A stretch of DNA of 64,000 bases from Acridotheres tristis. Lineage: Eukaryota; Chordata; Aves; Passeriformes; Sturnidae. Positions 10,895 to 25,600 of this stretch are shown piece by piece. Position 1 is the stretch's first letter. Each line of letters begins with the position of its first letter. The stretch covers positions 4,227,491 to 4,291,490 of the forward strand of contig CM072905.1 in NCBI GenBank assembly GCA_037013685.1, in the 5' to 3' direction. The position numbers and the translations under genes were made by a program. The notes beneath the pieces were generated by a model that was given only the letters and a program-made list of their open reading frames with translations, had not been told where the DNA came from and did not search any database.

Positions 10895-13800
10895 TGGGCA
10901 GGGTGAGTGTGCAGGAACACATCTGAGACGGAGCAGAAGAATTTTTACAGACTAATTCTGGGTTTCTGATGCCCCATAAGTGAAGGGCTTGCAGTGGCAG
11001 GCGCTGAGGGCTGTCAGGTCCCCAGGCAGGGACAATCTCTGAGGACATCAGGGTTCACAGGGGACAGCCTCACCTGCCTCATTCCTACAACAGAGCCACA
11101 GCTGAACTCATGTACACACTCCCCGGGATGGTGGTGTCAGGCTACAGCAACCTCAGTGTGCTCAAAGCAAAACAGATCCTGTTAGGAAGTGATGTCTGTT
11201 CTGTCCTTGATTTTAATCCCTTTAGTTACAAGATAATGAGAAGCAAAACACAGAGGCTGAGGACAGTCACACTGACTTCGTTATTTTATGTTCACTTCTC
11301 AGAAGTTGTGTAACTTCCTTTTTCGCAACACTTCATAAAAGCCGTGTTTACTGTGCTGTCTGTGCGAATAAAGAAAAAAAATAAAGAAAGTAAAAAATAA
11401 ATAAAGAAAATCTGATTCTGTGGCTTTACAGCAGAAAACTACAAAGTAGAAAAGGGGATACAAAAATACCCTTTTCCATAAAATTCCTATCCGGGAGCCA
11501 AACCCTGCCCTTACTGACTGTCACAGTTGTCACTTCTGTGTCACACATGGAAGGAAACACCATCCTGCAGGATTCAGCCAGCAAACAAACACGTTCCTCC
11601 CAACTGTAATGGCACTGAAAGACTCAGAAAAGGAAAGAATTCCTGCCATTTGATCTGGCCATATTCCAAAGCCTGTCCTCAATGTTACCTCCAGGGTATT
11701 TCAGAAGGGGCAAAGCTCTGTGGGCTGTACTTTTGCAACAGTGCTCATACACGGAGTTACAAAGATGCTGTAAATGTAAATCACTGAAAGATCAGTTAAG
11801 TACTTTATACTTCTAAAATACTTTAGACTTTATTGTGTCCAAAGATAGAGTGTTTTCTAGAGAGGCCCAAAAGTTATTTGAAGCAAGGGATAAGGAAATT
11901 CTCAGAAAACAGAGCAAAGCAGGCAGACATGAACCCATCTACCAGTGTAACATCTCATGTCCCATGAATTCCCTGAACCTACCCTAATTTTAATCACAGC
12001 CAGTAACTCCTAAGTGTAAAACATGGCTGTTCAAAAAAAGCAAAAGAAAAGAAAGAAATTAATCAGCCCCAATTCTTATATATATGCACTGCTTAAAGCA
12101 GTTCACTGAACTTGACCCTTTTCGCAGTTCATTGAAAGAAAACGAAAAGAATTCCATCTCTGCTGAGCACAGAAGTTTTGGAAGGGCGGGAGATGCCTGA
12201 GGTTTAGTGTAACAAAGTGTAACAGCAACAGATGAAAGGCAAATGCAGCTTCAGCCAGCACAGACCGGCGTCCCCACGTGTGCAAGGAGGGCCCCGGGAC
12301 TGGAAGGGCACACGCGGGGCAGGGGCACCCAGGGGACCCAGCAGACCTGGGGCTCCCTGCGGTGGCAGTCGGGCTCCAGACCCTTCCTGTTCGGGGCTCT
12401 CCCGGGAAGCTGAGAAGCTGATAATGAACGGTACAACAGGAATCAAAAACCCCTCCCCGACATCCTCCTATTCATTAATCTAAATGAACGGGAAAGCAAT
12501 TTCTACAGGGTAGATTTAGGGACAGACAACTTCATTGCTTTTTAAATAGGACACTTCTAAAATCTGCTTTTCCTTTCAGTATTCAATTTGAAAGACACAG
12601 GTGTATGTCAGGGGCTCACTGCAGAATAATCAACAATCCCACATGAAATAATTACATTTCCTAATTGTTTCCTGAAAGATGCAAGTCAGAAGCGTTTGCA
12701 TTGTTACACAGATCAGGCACTACTACGGACATTGTGAAACCTGACAATTACAGAACCATTACCTGACACAGATCTACTTTCAACAGCTTGTGATGAGAAA
12801 AACATAAAATAAGCATTAAACAGATAAAGCAGCAATAGTTAAAATGAATATTATAATAGAGATGTTAAGACCATATGCACAGCTGTGTGGTGCACCTGCT
12901 GAATGCACTACTCAGTTTGCTACCCAAGACTTTGACATTTATTACACAGTAATAATTCAGGAGGCGCAAATCTCTCATTGATAGATGCATTTCTCATAAA
13001 GGTCCTAGAAAATGTAAGGAGTTTAGACAATCACACCTCATTAAGAAGCGACTGTATAAAATCTTTATTAAGTAATAACCCTAGTTATAATACAGGTCCA
13101 TTTCTCACTTCATTAAAGCTAAGCCTGATTAAGTAGAGATTGTAATAAGCTGCCTTTGATCTCTATTGAGACAAAAATCTTATGTTTATACATTTCCTGG
13201 TAAAGTGATAATTTTCTGTTTAATATTACTTCTGATTTGTTTCCTACAAAGGGAAAAGCAGAGCACACTGTCATGGCTGAGGGAGGACAGGTGACCATCA
13301 CTGGCTTCTCTTGGAAGAATGAGGATTAATTTCGGGAGTGACACGGGCCTTTAAGTGCTTCATGCCTAAGAGCAGCAAGGGTGCAGGGGAAGGGCGTCTG
13401 CATCTCTGCTGGGACAGCAGCTCCGCTTGCTGCAGCTGCAGCTCAACTGAGTCAGCGCCACGGAAGGACACTTGCGTGATACATTTTTCCCATCTGAGAC
13501 TGGAGCCTATTCTCCAGTTATGATTTCAGAGAGCTGAGGAATTTGTGCAGGTTAGTGACTGCTCAGATGACCACAGACACTGAAATACGCCCCAGGCTTT
13601 GTGCGTGGTTTGCAGGAGCAGGCTCTGCACATTGAGACCCTCCTGAGCACGGTATTTGTGACCCCAGTCAACAGCACACTTGCTGCTTTTCAGAGGGAAG
13701 CCCTTCAATGCCGATACACTCATCCAGGGCCAGAATAGCTGGACCCTGAAAACGGCAGGGCGTTCCTTCACACTCCAGTTTCCACCTTAATTCATCTTGT

Positions 13801-14149
13801 TTTTTCCTTAATCCCACCCTCCATATGCCACTTGTATTAAGTGTACCTGCAAAGTACCTGCGCTCAAGCCCTGTCCAGGGTTTGAGGATGGTGACAAGTA
13901 GCTGTCAATGGAGACAAAACTTTAATCATCACCACAGGAAAGAAAAGAGATTGGTACATTGGTAAAAGGATGCTTGGCACTGCCAGATCCCACAGATCTC
14001 CCAAACATACACTATGCACAATCTGAAAAAGGTGCTTCCAGAAGCATGCCAGAGAAAATTTGGGAAAAGCATTCTTTTGGTGATTAGAAGAAGATTGCTG
14101 AATACATTACCGAGTGCCTAAATCACAAACATTGCTGTCCCCTTCCCTG
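10895..14149. other. Intronic sequence, nothing recognised
   Basis: Presumed RAB11FIP4 intron 3. It has A-rich patches around 11371-11402 and a moderately GC-rich patch near 12265-12400 with a few CpGs but no island. No exon or transposon recognised. Confidence 0.6.
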
Positions 14150-14245
14150 TGAAGGTGGTGAGGCACGGCAGGGAGTTGGAATGAGATGATCTTTAAGGTC
14201 CCTTCCAACCCAAACCACTCTATGATTCCACAATTCTATGATTTC
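14150..14245 (+). mobile_element. CR1 LINE 3' end with octamer tail, internally deleted
   Basis: GATGATCTTTAAGGTCCCTT followed by CCAACCCAAACCACTCTATG and a degenerate ATTCTATG-type tail is the diagnostic CR1 3' terminus. Upstream, GGTGGTGAGGCAC resembles the CR1 segment that normally precedes the CAGGTTGCCC block. Here it runs almost straight into GGGAGTTGGAATGAG, so about 100 bp of the usual 3' region appears to be missing. This is strong evidence for a bird or other sauropsid genome. Confidence 0.92.
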
Positions 14246-17200
14246 CAGTAGCACCCAGAGTGCGGGGTGAAACCAGGGGCTCCTGGCCAGGAAACACCCA
14301 GCAGGGCACATCCCTGAAAGGGTTTATGGCAGGGAAACCTGCTGATCTGGTACAAAGCACTGCAGTTTCTCTGGAGCAGTTCTGAACAAAGGCTGGCACC
14401 TCTGCTGCTCCAGAGGCAGAATCCTTCCTCTGCATCTCACTAAGGCATCGCTCACAGGCGAGTCACCCTAATGACAAGAAACTGGAGCTGAAATGTGAAG
14501 AACAGAGACTAATTAATAATGAAGATAATGAGATCACCAGAATATATATACACACCAAACCTGCATCTTAATTATCTCATGAAAACTGGCAACTCCAATC
14601 ATGCTTCAAAAGCCTTTAATCATGTTCTCTCTGATGAATATTGGTGGCTATTTTACAGAGACTTATGTAAAAATACCTTTTGTGTGGGTTTTACCCCTAC
14701 AATAAGAGCTGGCCAAGTTACTACTGCGTGTAACTGCTCTGCTCCAAAATGAGATATCGTGGACTTGTAATTACAGCTGGTCTGATCTTCATCTCATCTA
14801 CTCTCATCTTATTTTGGAGTGCTTCCTTTGAAGGAAATGCAGCAAGACTGGCGCGAGTTACTGCAGTATTATTATGAATCCCTTTTATTATGACAGAACA
14901 AACCAAGAATGATCCCTAATTAAGGCAGTTTCTGCCAAAACACAGGGAGCGTACAGTCCCTGCCCCAAAGACAGGGCAATCAGAACAGGCAAAGACACTT
15001 TGAAGTAGGGAAAAGAGGACAGAATGAACTTGCTCCCAACTACAGCTTGTTCCCATGATTTAAGGGGAAGTCAGGAGGAGGCTGAGATAGGATGAGCACA
15101 GGACCAGTGTGGAGCAGGGGAGCTGAAGACTGCAGAGGGGACAGAAACAGGCTGCACTTACAGCTGGCAGAGCTGTAAAAGTTCTTTTCAAAACTTTCTG
15201 CAGTTTCTTCCCCGCCATCCCCATCCCTTCATCCCTGAACAGGGTGAGGAGGTCAGCTCCAAACTGCAGCTGCAGGGGAACACTGCTCTGGGTGCAGCAG
15301 GCACAGCTCAACCCCTGCTCCCACTCCCAAAAAACAAAACCCCGAGTGCCTGCAGAGAGGCTTATTTTAGTAACTAAGGAAGCAGCAATTTAGACTCTAC
15401 ACCATGGGGGTCTGCTCTCCCCATGACCTTCAGAGCAGAGGGTTTGCTTGTGTCCTATCCCCAGGAGCAGGGCAGGCAGCCAGGCACATCAAACAGCTCC
15501 GGTCAAGCGCAGGGCTCGCCAGGGAAGGTCTCAGTGCAAGATGAGAGCACCGAAGGCAGGATGGGGCTGGCTGAGACCCATTAGCATTGATTCCTTGGGC
15601 CTGTAATGATGTTGGACCTGATTGTGACATGCAATTACAGCACGAAGACATTTCAGGGGACTCACCCACTGCTCTCCCCAGAGATGAGCTACTTGTAACC
15701 TCTCTGCCATCAGTAGGTTATACTTTGGTTGCTTAATGAAGCGTTTGGAGGGATTTTCTGTGTTCCTCTCCAAAACCCCTCATGAGGGACAAGTAGTCAA
15801 GAGCTGTGAGTGCAAAGGCCAGATAATGGCACAGGATACACACCCCCCTCTGAAAAGCAGTTTATATTTTGTTCATCACTGCAGCTGTACCATTAGGTTT
15901 TTCATGTCAAGCTTTGAAGGCATCTCATAATTGTAGCCGTGAATCCATTATTAAAGCACCTTTGTCAAAAGCATTACAAAAATATGCCAGACACAAAATC
16001 TATCAACCTTTGTCAAAATATCTGGTAATAAAAAAGTAAAACAAAACAGGCTACATGAGCAAATAGCCTCTCCTTTAGAAATGGGCTGGGAGGACTCTGG
16101 GAGGGCATGGACACATTCACTTTGCTGACAAGAGCATAGAAAGGAAAGGACAGTGTGAGCATCCCTCAGCTGCCTCAGAGCTTAAACCAAGGTGGAGCCA
16201 AGTGGCTCCACATTGCACCAGAAAGATGGAATCACATTTACTCAGCTGTCTCCACTGTGGCTGCAGGTATAGGAGGCTTCAGTGCTTTTTTTCTAACAAG
16301 CAAATGGCCAGGGCTCAGGTAAGCCTGGAGCTGTGGACAGAGCAGGGGATTCTGACAACCCTTCTGACACATGAATCTGCTGGATTATGCTTTGCATGGT
16401 CTGTAGAAGACAGGCTGCTGCCAGAAGAACTTTCTGGTAGTTTCAGCTCTGAGAATGTTTTCACGACATGTTTTTAAGCTTTTAGTCCCTTCTCTGCATA
16501 AGACAACTTGTTAGAGGAAAGGAAAAGGAAAAGAATCAGTTGTCCAGGGTGAGAATAATTCATGCTCACCAGGGGTAGTATTTCTCTTACAGCACACAGG
16601 CTCTCAGACACACAAGGCTGCAGAACAGAATATCCCAAAGTAAGGACAAACCTGCACTGAGCTCGTGGGTGCAACTTCACATTGGTCCTACTGCTCGTTT
16701 GCATTAACACATCTCTTTAATCACACAATTACACACTACTTCACGCTGGTCTGGATGTGTTCAGCACTCTGGCTGGCTGGTGCTCGGCTTATCAGCAACT
16801 ATTCAATATCTGCTTTAGTCTCTTGATCAAAGTGCAGCTTCATGTCTTATTTATGGCTACCACTAACAGCCTGCTCTGCAGACAGAACTATTTATTTCCC
16901 CCCAAGCTTTTCCGTGGTGTTCATCACTGACATCTGAGTGCTCTGCAACGATTAATTTATCTTCATAAAGTCTCTTCAAAATGAGAGAAGATGGTATTCC
17001 CATTTTACAGATCAGGAGCTGCTGCACAGACAGATTGAGGTCAAACATTTTCACTCATGATAGGTCCTAGTATGAAATGTCTCAGATCTAAATTTTTTAA
17101 GATACCTTCAAATATAATGCCAAAAAAAAAAAAAAAAAACAAACCAACTTCAGGTTTGTGTGTTCAAATAAAACTCTGACTAGCTCCTTAGAAAGTCTGG

Positions 17201-19106
17201 CACAAGAAGAGAAGAGGATTAGGGACTGTAAATGTTGGTTACCAGGAAGAAGGATGAAAACTTTCTGACCACCAGTTTCAGGAACACTGAAAACCAGTAC
17301 AGATAACCCATGTGAATGCAAAATGCATTATGAGCCTTTGATGAAGAAGCAAAGTATACCTTAAAAAATAAACACATAGGGATGTCCTCAGCAGTTTAGG
17401 ACACAGAACCAGATCCTGAGAGCACAGTTTAAGGTAGGAAGAATTGCAGGTTCTCTCCACTTCTTGGCCCATTGAGCATGGAAAAACCAGAAAGCTTTGT
17501 AGTGTAGAAGACCACCCTGGGAAGGAAAGCTTTTGTTTTATCACTGTGTTAAAAGCATCTGTGGATCAAATGTGCCAGTATCACTTTACAGCATGAAAAT
17601 GCCGCCCAGGGGACTCTCAAGACTCATCTTTTCAAACGCTGATACCTCTTTGTCAGTTTTAATAAAAGACAGCTACAAAAACAAAGTGGGCCATGTGGTC
17701 TCAATAAAGCACAGACCGTGGCAATCAATAACAGAAACAATCTGCACTTACTCTCTGGGAGAATTTGCTTTTAGCCGCAACATCTCTATAATAAGACATC
17801 ACTCAAGAGCTCACTTCAATTTTTCTTGGGACAATGAGCCCACTGTGCCCAAAGCACATCTGTGCTTATGGAGATTTCCAAACCAGGACAGTGTTTAGAC
17901 TGACAACTTGACCATGCACCGTATGATGATAGATCACAGCTTGCAGAATGTTTAATCCTTCCTCTTCTGCCCTCAAATGGACAGTTTTCTATCTCAAAAG
18001 AAAACTTCTCTGTCAAAATGTTGACTTTTAATGCAACATAGACATTAGTTTATGCTTCACCTCGTGATCTCTTTCACAGAAGGCCTCACTCACAGGTCTG
18101 CCCAACACAAGCTCCTGTCTCCAGCCCTGTTTTTTAGCTGATGAATGAGGTTAGGAAAGACAACAAAACCTGGGGAGAAGAGGGACATGGAAGTTAAAAG
18201 AAAGCCTTTTTCATTTGTTATCCCTGAAAGACATCAAACTGTGCCACAGGAAATGCTTTTTAGTTGAGAATCCTGATACATCTCAGGCCCCAGACTGTGT
18301 AGGATTTAGACAATCTAAATTACACTGCAGATCAAAGTTTTATTTGTTTGGAAAATTGCATCTGAGACCATTAACCTTTTCTGTCTCACCAATCCAGCAC
18401 CATCTTCATGTAGCACATACCTAGAAATGGGACTCCTGAAACAGCTGGCCATCTATCCCAGGGCCACCAGTACAGGAATTGGCTGTCACCAGGGAAAAAC
18501 ACCCACGGGCAGGGGGTGGCCTTGGCTCAGCCCCTGGCACTGGCAGCCGTTGTCTCTCCACCCAGGCTAAGTGGAGAGTTGTTTGTCAGAGGGATGAGAA
18601 GGTTGCAAAGTGCAGGAGCAGAACTGTTCCTTGTGTTTGGCCATTTCCACCAGGTCGAGGTGTGGCTCTGCTGTCTCACAGTGACCTGTGACCTCTGGCA
18701 CTGACCCTGCAGGGCCCTCCCTGCCAGCTGAGCTTCACCTTCCTGTCACCTGTGGCAGCGTGGTGACAGCAGTGTGACAGACCCCAGCCCCTGCAGTCCC
18801 GGGGTCTCCATGGACACAAGAGAGACATGAACTGCTCTGGTTCTGTGGCTCTGCACTTCAGTGACGTTGTGGCACTCAGCTGCTGTGTCCTTTATCTTTC
18901 ACTTCTGGCTCTTTGCTTTACCAAATGAGGAACCAGATGTTTCCAGTTCCCTCTGACAGAGAGACACTGCCACAGTTGTGAGCAGGGAGCTGGACTGTCA
19001 GGCTAAACCTGTTTCAGTAAGCAATGTTCATAAAATCATTTCAGTCCAAGCTGCCACTGTGGCAAATTTGTACATGCCTGATTCAGGATTACTTTTGGAT
19101 CATGCA
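14246..19106. other. Intronic sequence, nothing recognised
   Basis: Single-copy AT-rich DNA between the CR1 3' end and the minus-strand LTR. Only the poly-A run at 17122 stands out. Confidence 0.6.
17122..17139 (+). repeat. Poly-A tract (18 A)
   Basis: An uninterrupted run of 18 A. No retrotransposed gene or LINE body is recognisable immediately upstream, so it is treated as a simple homopolymer. Confidence 0.9.
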
Positions 19107-19647
19107 TGTGAGAAAACCACTCACTTTAGAATTTTCAAGGGTTTATTAAACCCTAATAAATACAACAAAGTACTGAATAAGGAAAGAGACACAGCACTGG
19201 GAGTGTATGACCATCTGCTACATGCTCACCCACAAAGTGGCAGCTCCCCTTTTTATTTTATACCCCTGGGGTTGTATCAGCCAGCCTGAAGTCTGTCAGC
19301 TAACTCTTCTTTGCTGTCCATTGCTGGAGGCTGTTTTCTGGACTGGAGGCCAGGTGTTCTCATGCCACACCTCCTTAGCAACAAGCATTTCCTATTCCTA
19401 TTTCCTATTCCCAGCTGCCCCATGCAAGGGGCACATGTGCACACAACCCCCCAAAAGTCTTTGACAACCAAGGCTGGCTGGTGGCAACAATGCCAAGGGG
19501 AGGAAGGGACTGTGGGGAAAACAGAGGACATCTAAACAACAAGACCATGATAACATAACCATATATCAATAAAACTTCTCAACATACACACAGTATTCAT
19601 CCCTTAATTACGAGAGGCAATTATCATACTGCCCATCTATAATATCA
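19107..19647 (-). mobile_element. Solo LTR of the same family, minus orientation
   Basis: Read on the minus strand this parallels 27141-27673: the AATTAAGGGATGAAT block, TTGATATATGGTTATG, CCAGGGGTATAAAA (TATA at 19256-19262), AATAAA (19142-19147) and the terminal GTGAG...TCTCACA. Substitutions and small indels are frequent, so the copies are old. A short AGGAATAGGAAATAGG-type repeat near 19386-19410 is specific to this copy. I could not find a clean target-site duplication. No internal retroviral sequence is present. Confidence 0.82.
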
Positions 19648-22600
19648 GGAATGAGCTTAATCACCAGTTCTATCCAGAAACAGAATTCTCACTCTTGGCT
19701 ATGACTAAATATTAGCAACCACTAAAATATTAATGTACAGATGGAAAACCCCCACTACTTCCTGTAAAAGTATTGCCTACAAAGCATTTCAGAAGCATGG
19801 TTGGATATCACAAAGGGAAGTCCAATCTCAGTAAGAAACATACAGATTTTAATTTAAAAGTTACACAGGAACAGTCTTATCATCTGGAACATGAATTCTA
19901 GCCTTAACGACTCAGTACAGACATCAAAATCATCCAATTTCCAACCTAGCCATCCCTAGCACATTCACCTTTGTGATTTGTGGCTCCTATTCATCACCCA
20001 TCTCCATTCATACTGAAATCTAGCAAGCCAGGTACTTCCATCAGCTCTGTAACTGCAGCAACAAGACACAGCAAGTCAATTTGCTGTGGCACCAGAGAAT
20101 GGCAACTCAATGCTCGTTTTGGTGGATTTTAATCTTGTCCCCGAGTGACAGGAGCTGCTGTAGCCACTGCTAGTTTGAGGCTCTTTTTTGCAGCTCACAG
20201 ATATATAATAAGCAGAAGTTCAGTGGGGAGAGAGAAAGGAAACAAGACTTTTGCATGGTCAAAGTGGTGCTTTGGAAAAAAGCTTCTACAACTCCAGTGA
20301 GACAAAAAACAGAATAAAAGAGAAAGGTAGTTTTTTTATCAAACCTTACAACCAGAATTACACCCTCTTCCTCCACACCACTCTTGCCCAGCCAGATCTA
20401 GTCAGATTCCTCAGTATTTTGTTCTGTTCTAAGCCAAGACCCAGATTTGAGGCATCCAGGGGCACAGCACTGTACACAGACAAGCCAGCTGTGTAAAAAC
20501 CTGGAGTTAAGTCAACTGAGTTCAGTGAGCACTGAGAGAGTGAGAGGGGATTTACCTAGAAATGGAGCATCTGTGAACCACCAGTTGTTCATAGGGACTA
20601 ATGGACTTGCCTTGCTCCCCAGGTATTTTCACTTCAAAGGTACATAAAAACGCTTAGAAAAACACTGTCTTAATAGTACAGCAGACAGTCCTACAATGAT
20701 TTTGACAAACTAACCCCTAATGCAGATGAGAAAGCAACAGGGATTTTTCTTGTACAGTCATTTCGTGTTCTGCCCTTTGCTCTGGCCCAGCCAGCTAGAG
20801 ACAGAGCCTCTCAGGGCACAAAACCCCCAAGATCCCAGAACATAAGACATAAAAACATTTCTGTGCACTGATTGCCTCCTCACAATAACCTCATTATCAC
20901 AGCTGTCAGTCACCAGGACAAACCAGTCACCAGCATGGGAATGGCTGGTGAGGGATGCTCACCCTCAAATGCACTTGCTGCCTGGAACAACACAAGGGAT
21001 GGCAGCTTTAGCACCACAACAGGCTCCTCCAGGATAAAGCAGCAGGAGTGTCCTGTCCCTCCACTGCAAGGGACTGGAGGAGTCCCATGAAGAGATTCCC
21101 TTTGTCTCTGTCACGCCGTGGGGCTGGCTCAGTGTGGAATTTTTCAGCTCCTTCAATTCCATACTGAGCCAGCACACACAAGATAATTGTTTATATCTCC
21201 TAGATTTATATCCCACAATGGTGATGTCCTGTGATTAGGCTGGAAAATATAAGGGCCTTTTTTCTTACAGATTTCTCAGCACATAAATCTTGTATCCACA
21301 TGCTATCCTGTCTTAAGTGGCTATCCAAAACCACCATTACTAATCATTCACCAGGTACACGATCTCTCTATTTTATCCAAGTCCTTGATGTACTGATAAG
21401 GGGTGGCTACAGTCCTGACCGTGCTAATGTAAGACTGGATCACTCATATCCAGTTCTGATCTCAATATTCCTCAGCCACTGATCAATACAGTGGTGTTAC
21501 AGTGAGAATTTGTGATCATGACTTATTAATCTGAGTAAGTAAAATGTTTTTAACAAATTTCAGAAAAATGCTGTTAACATTTTAAAGTCAACAAAAAATC
21601 CTTCCCAAGGAAATTTTCTGACACTTACCCGGAACATACATTGCCTGAACCAGACACTTTAACAGATGGACTCAGAGAGCTTTTTTAATATTGGCTATTA
21701 ATAATTGCAAATGCTCACAATGACAAATGCAATGTATTTTTAGTCTGTACTGGGACAGTAGCCTGGTCTTGATCAGCACTTTTTGTCAAACTTTCCTCTT
21801 GGACACAAACCCCACCTGTGAGCCTGAATATACAGGCACACAACCACAAGCTCTTTCCAGCCTCACCTTCCTGTTTCACATCAAGGTCTGTAAACACCCA
21901 CACTGCTCTGACTGCCTGCCACCTGTGTCTTTGCTTCCACCTTGTCTTATTTCTCTCCCAGCACTCAAGGATGTTCTTTTAACTGGGATTGCTCAGTGAC
22001 TGTAGCTTAGTTGACCTGGAATTATCCAGTGTAAATCAACTCAGCATCAGGCTTTGCTGCTGAAATGAATGGATTAACTCATGATACAGTTAAGTAGGAG
22101 GAACAGGCTCTGTACTATAAACATCACAAATGCAAACGTCTTCCATAAAATCAATTCTTTTGTTGTTATTTCTCAGAGTATACACTGGGCAGCAGTGAGG
22201 AGGGAAGGGGTGGCTGTGAGCCATCTGTCCTCAGCAGCACATGTACAGGGTCCCAGTCACCTTCTGCCCTTGCTGTGTCTCTAATTCCCAGCTCAATACC
22301 TGGGGCACAGCCACACCAACACCTCCAAATCCCCAGCATCCGGAACAGCCCTTGCCATGCTGTGAACCCTGGCTGCAAGCAATGCAAATATTTTGAATCT
22401 GATTCCTGTGGCCTTTTCCCTGGGTGACACAGGCAGTCTTAATGGCTCCCAAAAGAACACTGTGGTAAACATCAACTGTGATAAGTTTGACAAATGCCAG
22501 CTGACGTAAAATGAACTCACTGTGTGTGTTTAACTGCAAGAAGTCAGAAATTCACAACTCGAGTTTGTTGTTTCTTCTGGGATCATTGCAATAGTTACTA

Positions 22601-25600
22601 CATATCACAAGTTTATTCCAATAGAGGATCATTTTTAGACAGAGAGCACCAGAAAGGACATGAGGAAACCTGGGGTTATTGCAGAGGGAGCCTGCACAGG
22701 TGGATCAATGCTGCTCACCTGCAATGCTGCTGTTTTGTGAACAGACAGCTGCACTCATTTCCCCAAATCACTCAGGAGAAGCTTTTCTCACTCACTGGCT
22801 TTTTGGAAGTACTGTCGGGTGCTGCAGGGCAGGCACAAAACAAGCAAGAAAGTTCCACAGCATATACTTGGATACCATCAGTGTAATTTCCTAACACCTG
22901 CATGAAAAGAAAGAGTGGCTACTGCCATTTCACTGCAAAGAAATCTGATAGAAAGAGGCTGTGCCTTTAAAGGTGGTCAGACACCTACTTCCCACCCTTT
23001 AATTGCTTCCTTTCCATATTTATGTGATAAAAGCTCAAAGAAACACAGGCCTTGTTGAACAGTAGGAATATAGCATAGGTGGTCTCCAGCCCTAAAACTA
23101 CTTACAATTGACTCCTCCAAGCTCAGACAAGAAAAGTCATGAGGCAGGCCAAGTCTTCCCAAGGCCAGGAGAGAAGCTGGAAACTTCCAGTGCCCTTCAT
23201 ATCCACCAAGCTTAAAGGGGGACAGGGAAGTGTGTCCTACCAGACTGCTCTGCTCCTATAACTTCCTGAATGCTGCTAGCCCCTCCTTGCCAGATATAAT
23301 TTCTATCTTCCAGGCTCACAGAGAATAAATGCTGCATTCTGGCACTTTCATGCACTTGTAAGTAGCAAGAGATATGAAGTAAATGCTTCAGATGCATGGC
23401 TGAGTGGCAGCTCTCCAGGAGAGTTTGCATTTGTACCTGTCCTGCAGAGCCTGGAAACAGCATGGACACTGCAGGTGTGGTTTAAGGCTTCATGCAAATC
23501 TTGGGGGAAAAGTGCCCTTCACCCCAGAGATAAACCTTCCCTCCTTTTCTTCCATCCCCTTTGCAGAGCTGGCTCTGACCAGACTTCCATATCCATCTTC
23601 CAGATCTTCACTTCTTCCATGTTTCAGTTGCTTCTGTTTTACATCTGGCTGACCAAAGCTCAAGAGAAAGAAGTTCAAAGGCTTTCTCAAATCACAGGAT
23701 AACAGTAGGTGGTCCCCCCTATGGCAGTCACACATCCTACAATTAGGAAAAAGGAGAATGAAGGAAATAATTGCAGTGTGTGCACAGGGCCCCTGCTGTC
23801 GGTTATCTCTGATGGTGAGTGTCTGCTCCCTGTTTCGTTCCTGGTGGCTCAGCCCCAGGCAGGCAGAGGCAGCACTGGCAGCTCAGGGATGGATCAACAT
23901 CATCAGTCACTCCTACCTGGGGTCCAGTGTGACTGAAGATTGCCTTCAGCTGCCTGAACACAGACATTTCATGCCACTCCAAAACCTCGAGATATTCAAG
24001 GCAATCATATAGATGTGACACAGCCCCTGCAGGAGCACACACCACAGCACCACAAACAGTGGGCACAGGCTCCTCATCTCCTGTGTTGAGATGTGAACAC
24101 CAATTCAGTACCCAGCTTCAGTCTCAGTCTGGCTGGAGTTAAAAACACTCCAGTCAGAGCCAGCAGCCTTTCTATCACCCGAGCACGCCCTGAGCTGTGT
24201 GACCAATGCTCCCCCCAGTCCCTTCTGCAAAATGCAACTCAGAGGAATGCACAAGACTCAGGGATTGTCCTTTAAGGCTGCAGACACTGCAGGGATTCAC
24301 CTGGGAACACCCCTAAGGCTACACAGGCTCCTCTCGAGACAGTTATTGGATTACTGCTCCTCCTCAATGCTCAGTGCTTTAGGCTCTGCCATACGGGTTT
24401 CATCAGCCGGTAATGTGACACTTCCTTCTACAAAGACCTGAGATTTACTTCCCTGGCAGCATGCCTTTTCCTCCAGGAGGTCAGCCTGCATCCCTGATTG
24501 CTCACGTGTTGGGACAGCGAGATGAAGAAAAAGAAAATAGAATTACCAAGGCAGTTGTAATTTCCACGTAAACCTGACAGGATATCCTGCTTAAAAAGGA
24601 TATCTCAGCTTCAGGCAGCAGGAGAGGCTGAGCTCACAACTCTTCACTTACTCCAAATTCCCACTGGGTTTAAGTGTTTGAGGTGATTAAGGAATGAGAA
24701 GTGAATCTTAAAAGAAATCAGAGGTGACACAACAAACCATGGGTACAAATTTGAGCAGAAATGCACTGCAAAAGAGATGTTATCTACTAGTCCAGAAAGT
24801 TTACTGAATAATCTGCCTTAAAAGATTTCTGGAGACAGGAGTGGTGCTCAGATCTGGGACACCCTCACTGCCCTGAAGGCTGCCCTCCACTTCTTACTTC
24901 CTTTATTTTATATGTAGTTTTCTTGCCTCCCTCATCCAACTCCCATCTTTCAGCAAATCTCCACTCTTTTGCTAAGCCACATTTAGCAAGCAATGTCAAA
25001 AAAAGTCACAGGAATAAAAGCCGGCCAAGGCGGTCCTTCCATAGCCATGTGATCTTCACTTTGAAAAGTGGCACAAAACATCCTGAGCGAAATATTTACT
25101 CAGGCTAAAAGCTTAGACACCACCATCTCACCTGGATGCACTGGTACCTTGCCTGGAGAAGGAGCTGGAATCACCTCCTGCCCCTCTTTTAATCCCACAG
25201 ACAACAGGATGAAAATTTCTGGACAGTCTCTTCTGACCAGGCAAAGCCAGTCTTGTTATTTCCAGCATGCAAACTCTGTTGTCACTGCCTTCTACAGAAA
25301 AGCTTTACTTGGGCATGAATGAAAGGCAATGACTAAAACATTGTATGAAATTGATTTAATAAGGTTCAATGATTGAAACAGGAAAGATTTTCCTTGACAA
25401 ATCGTTACAGGCCAGATTCAGCCTTCTGTGACCAGCTCTGCTGTCAGCCTAATTGAAATTTGTGCAGTAAAGGGGCAACAGCCTTTGCTCTCAATTAACT
25501 CTAGAAATAAGTAGAAATCTTTTAAATCCTTCTGAATTATCAGCCCTTCTTTCATCTGTTTGGGATGGAGGGGGTTTTTTTCCTGTATATTTACACAGCT

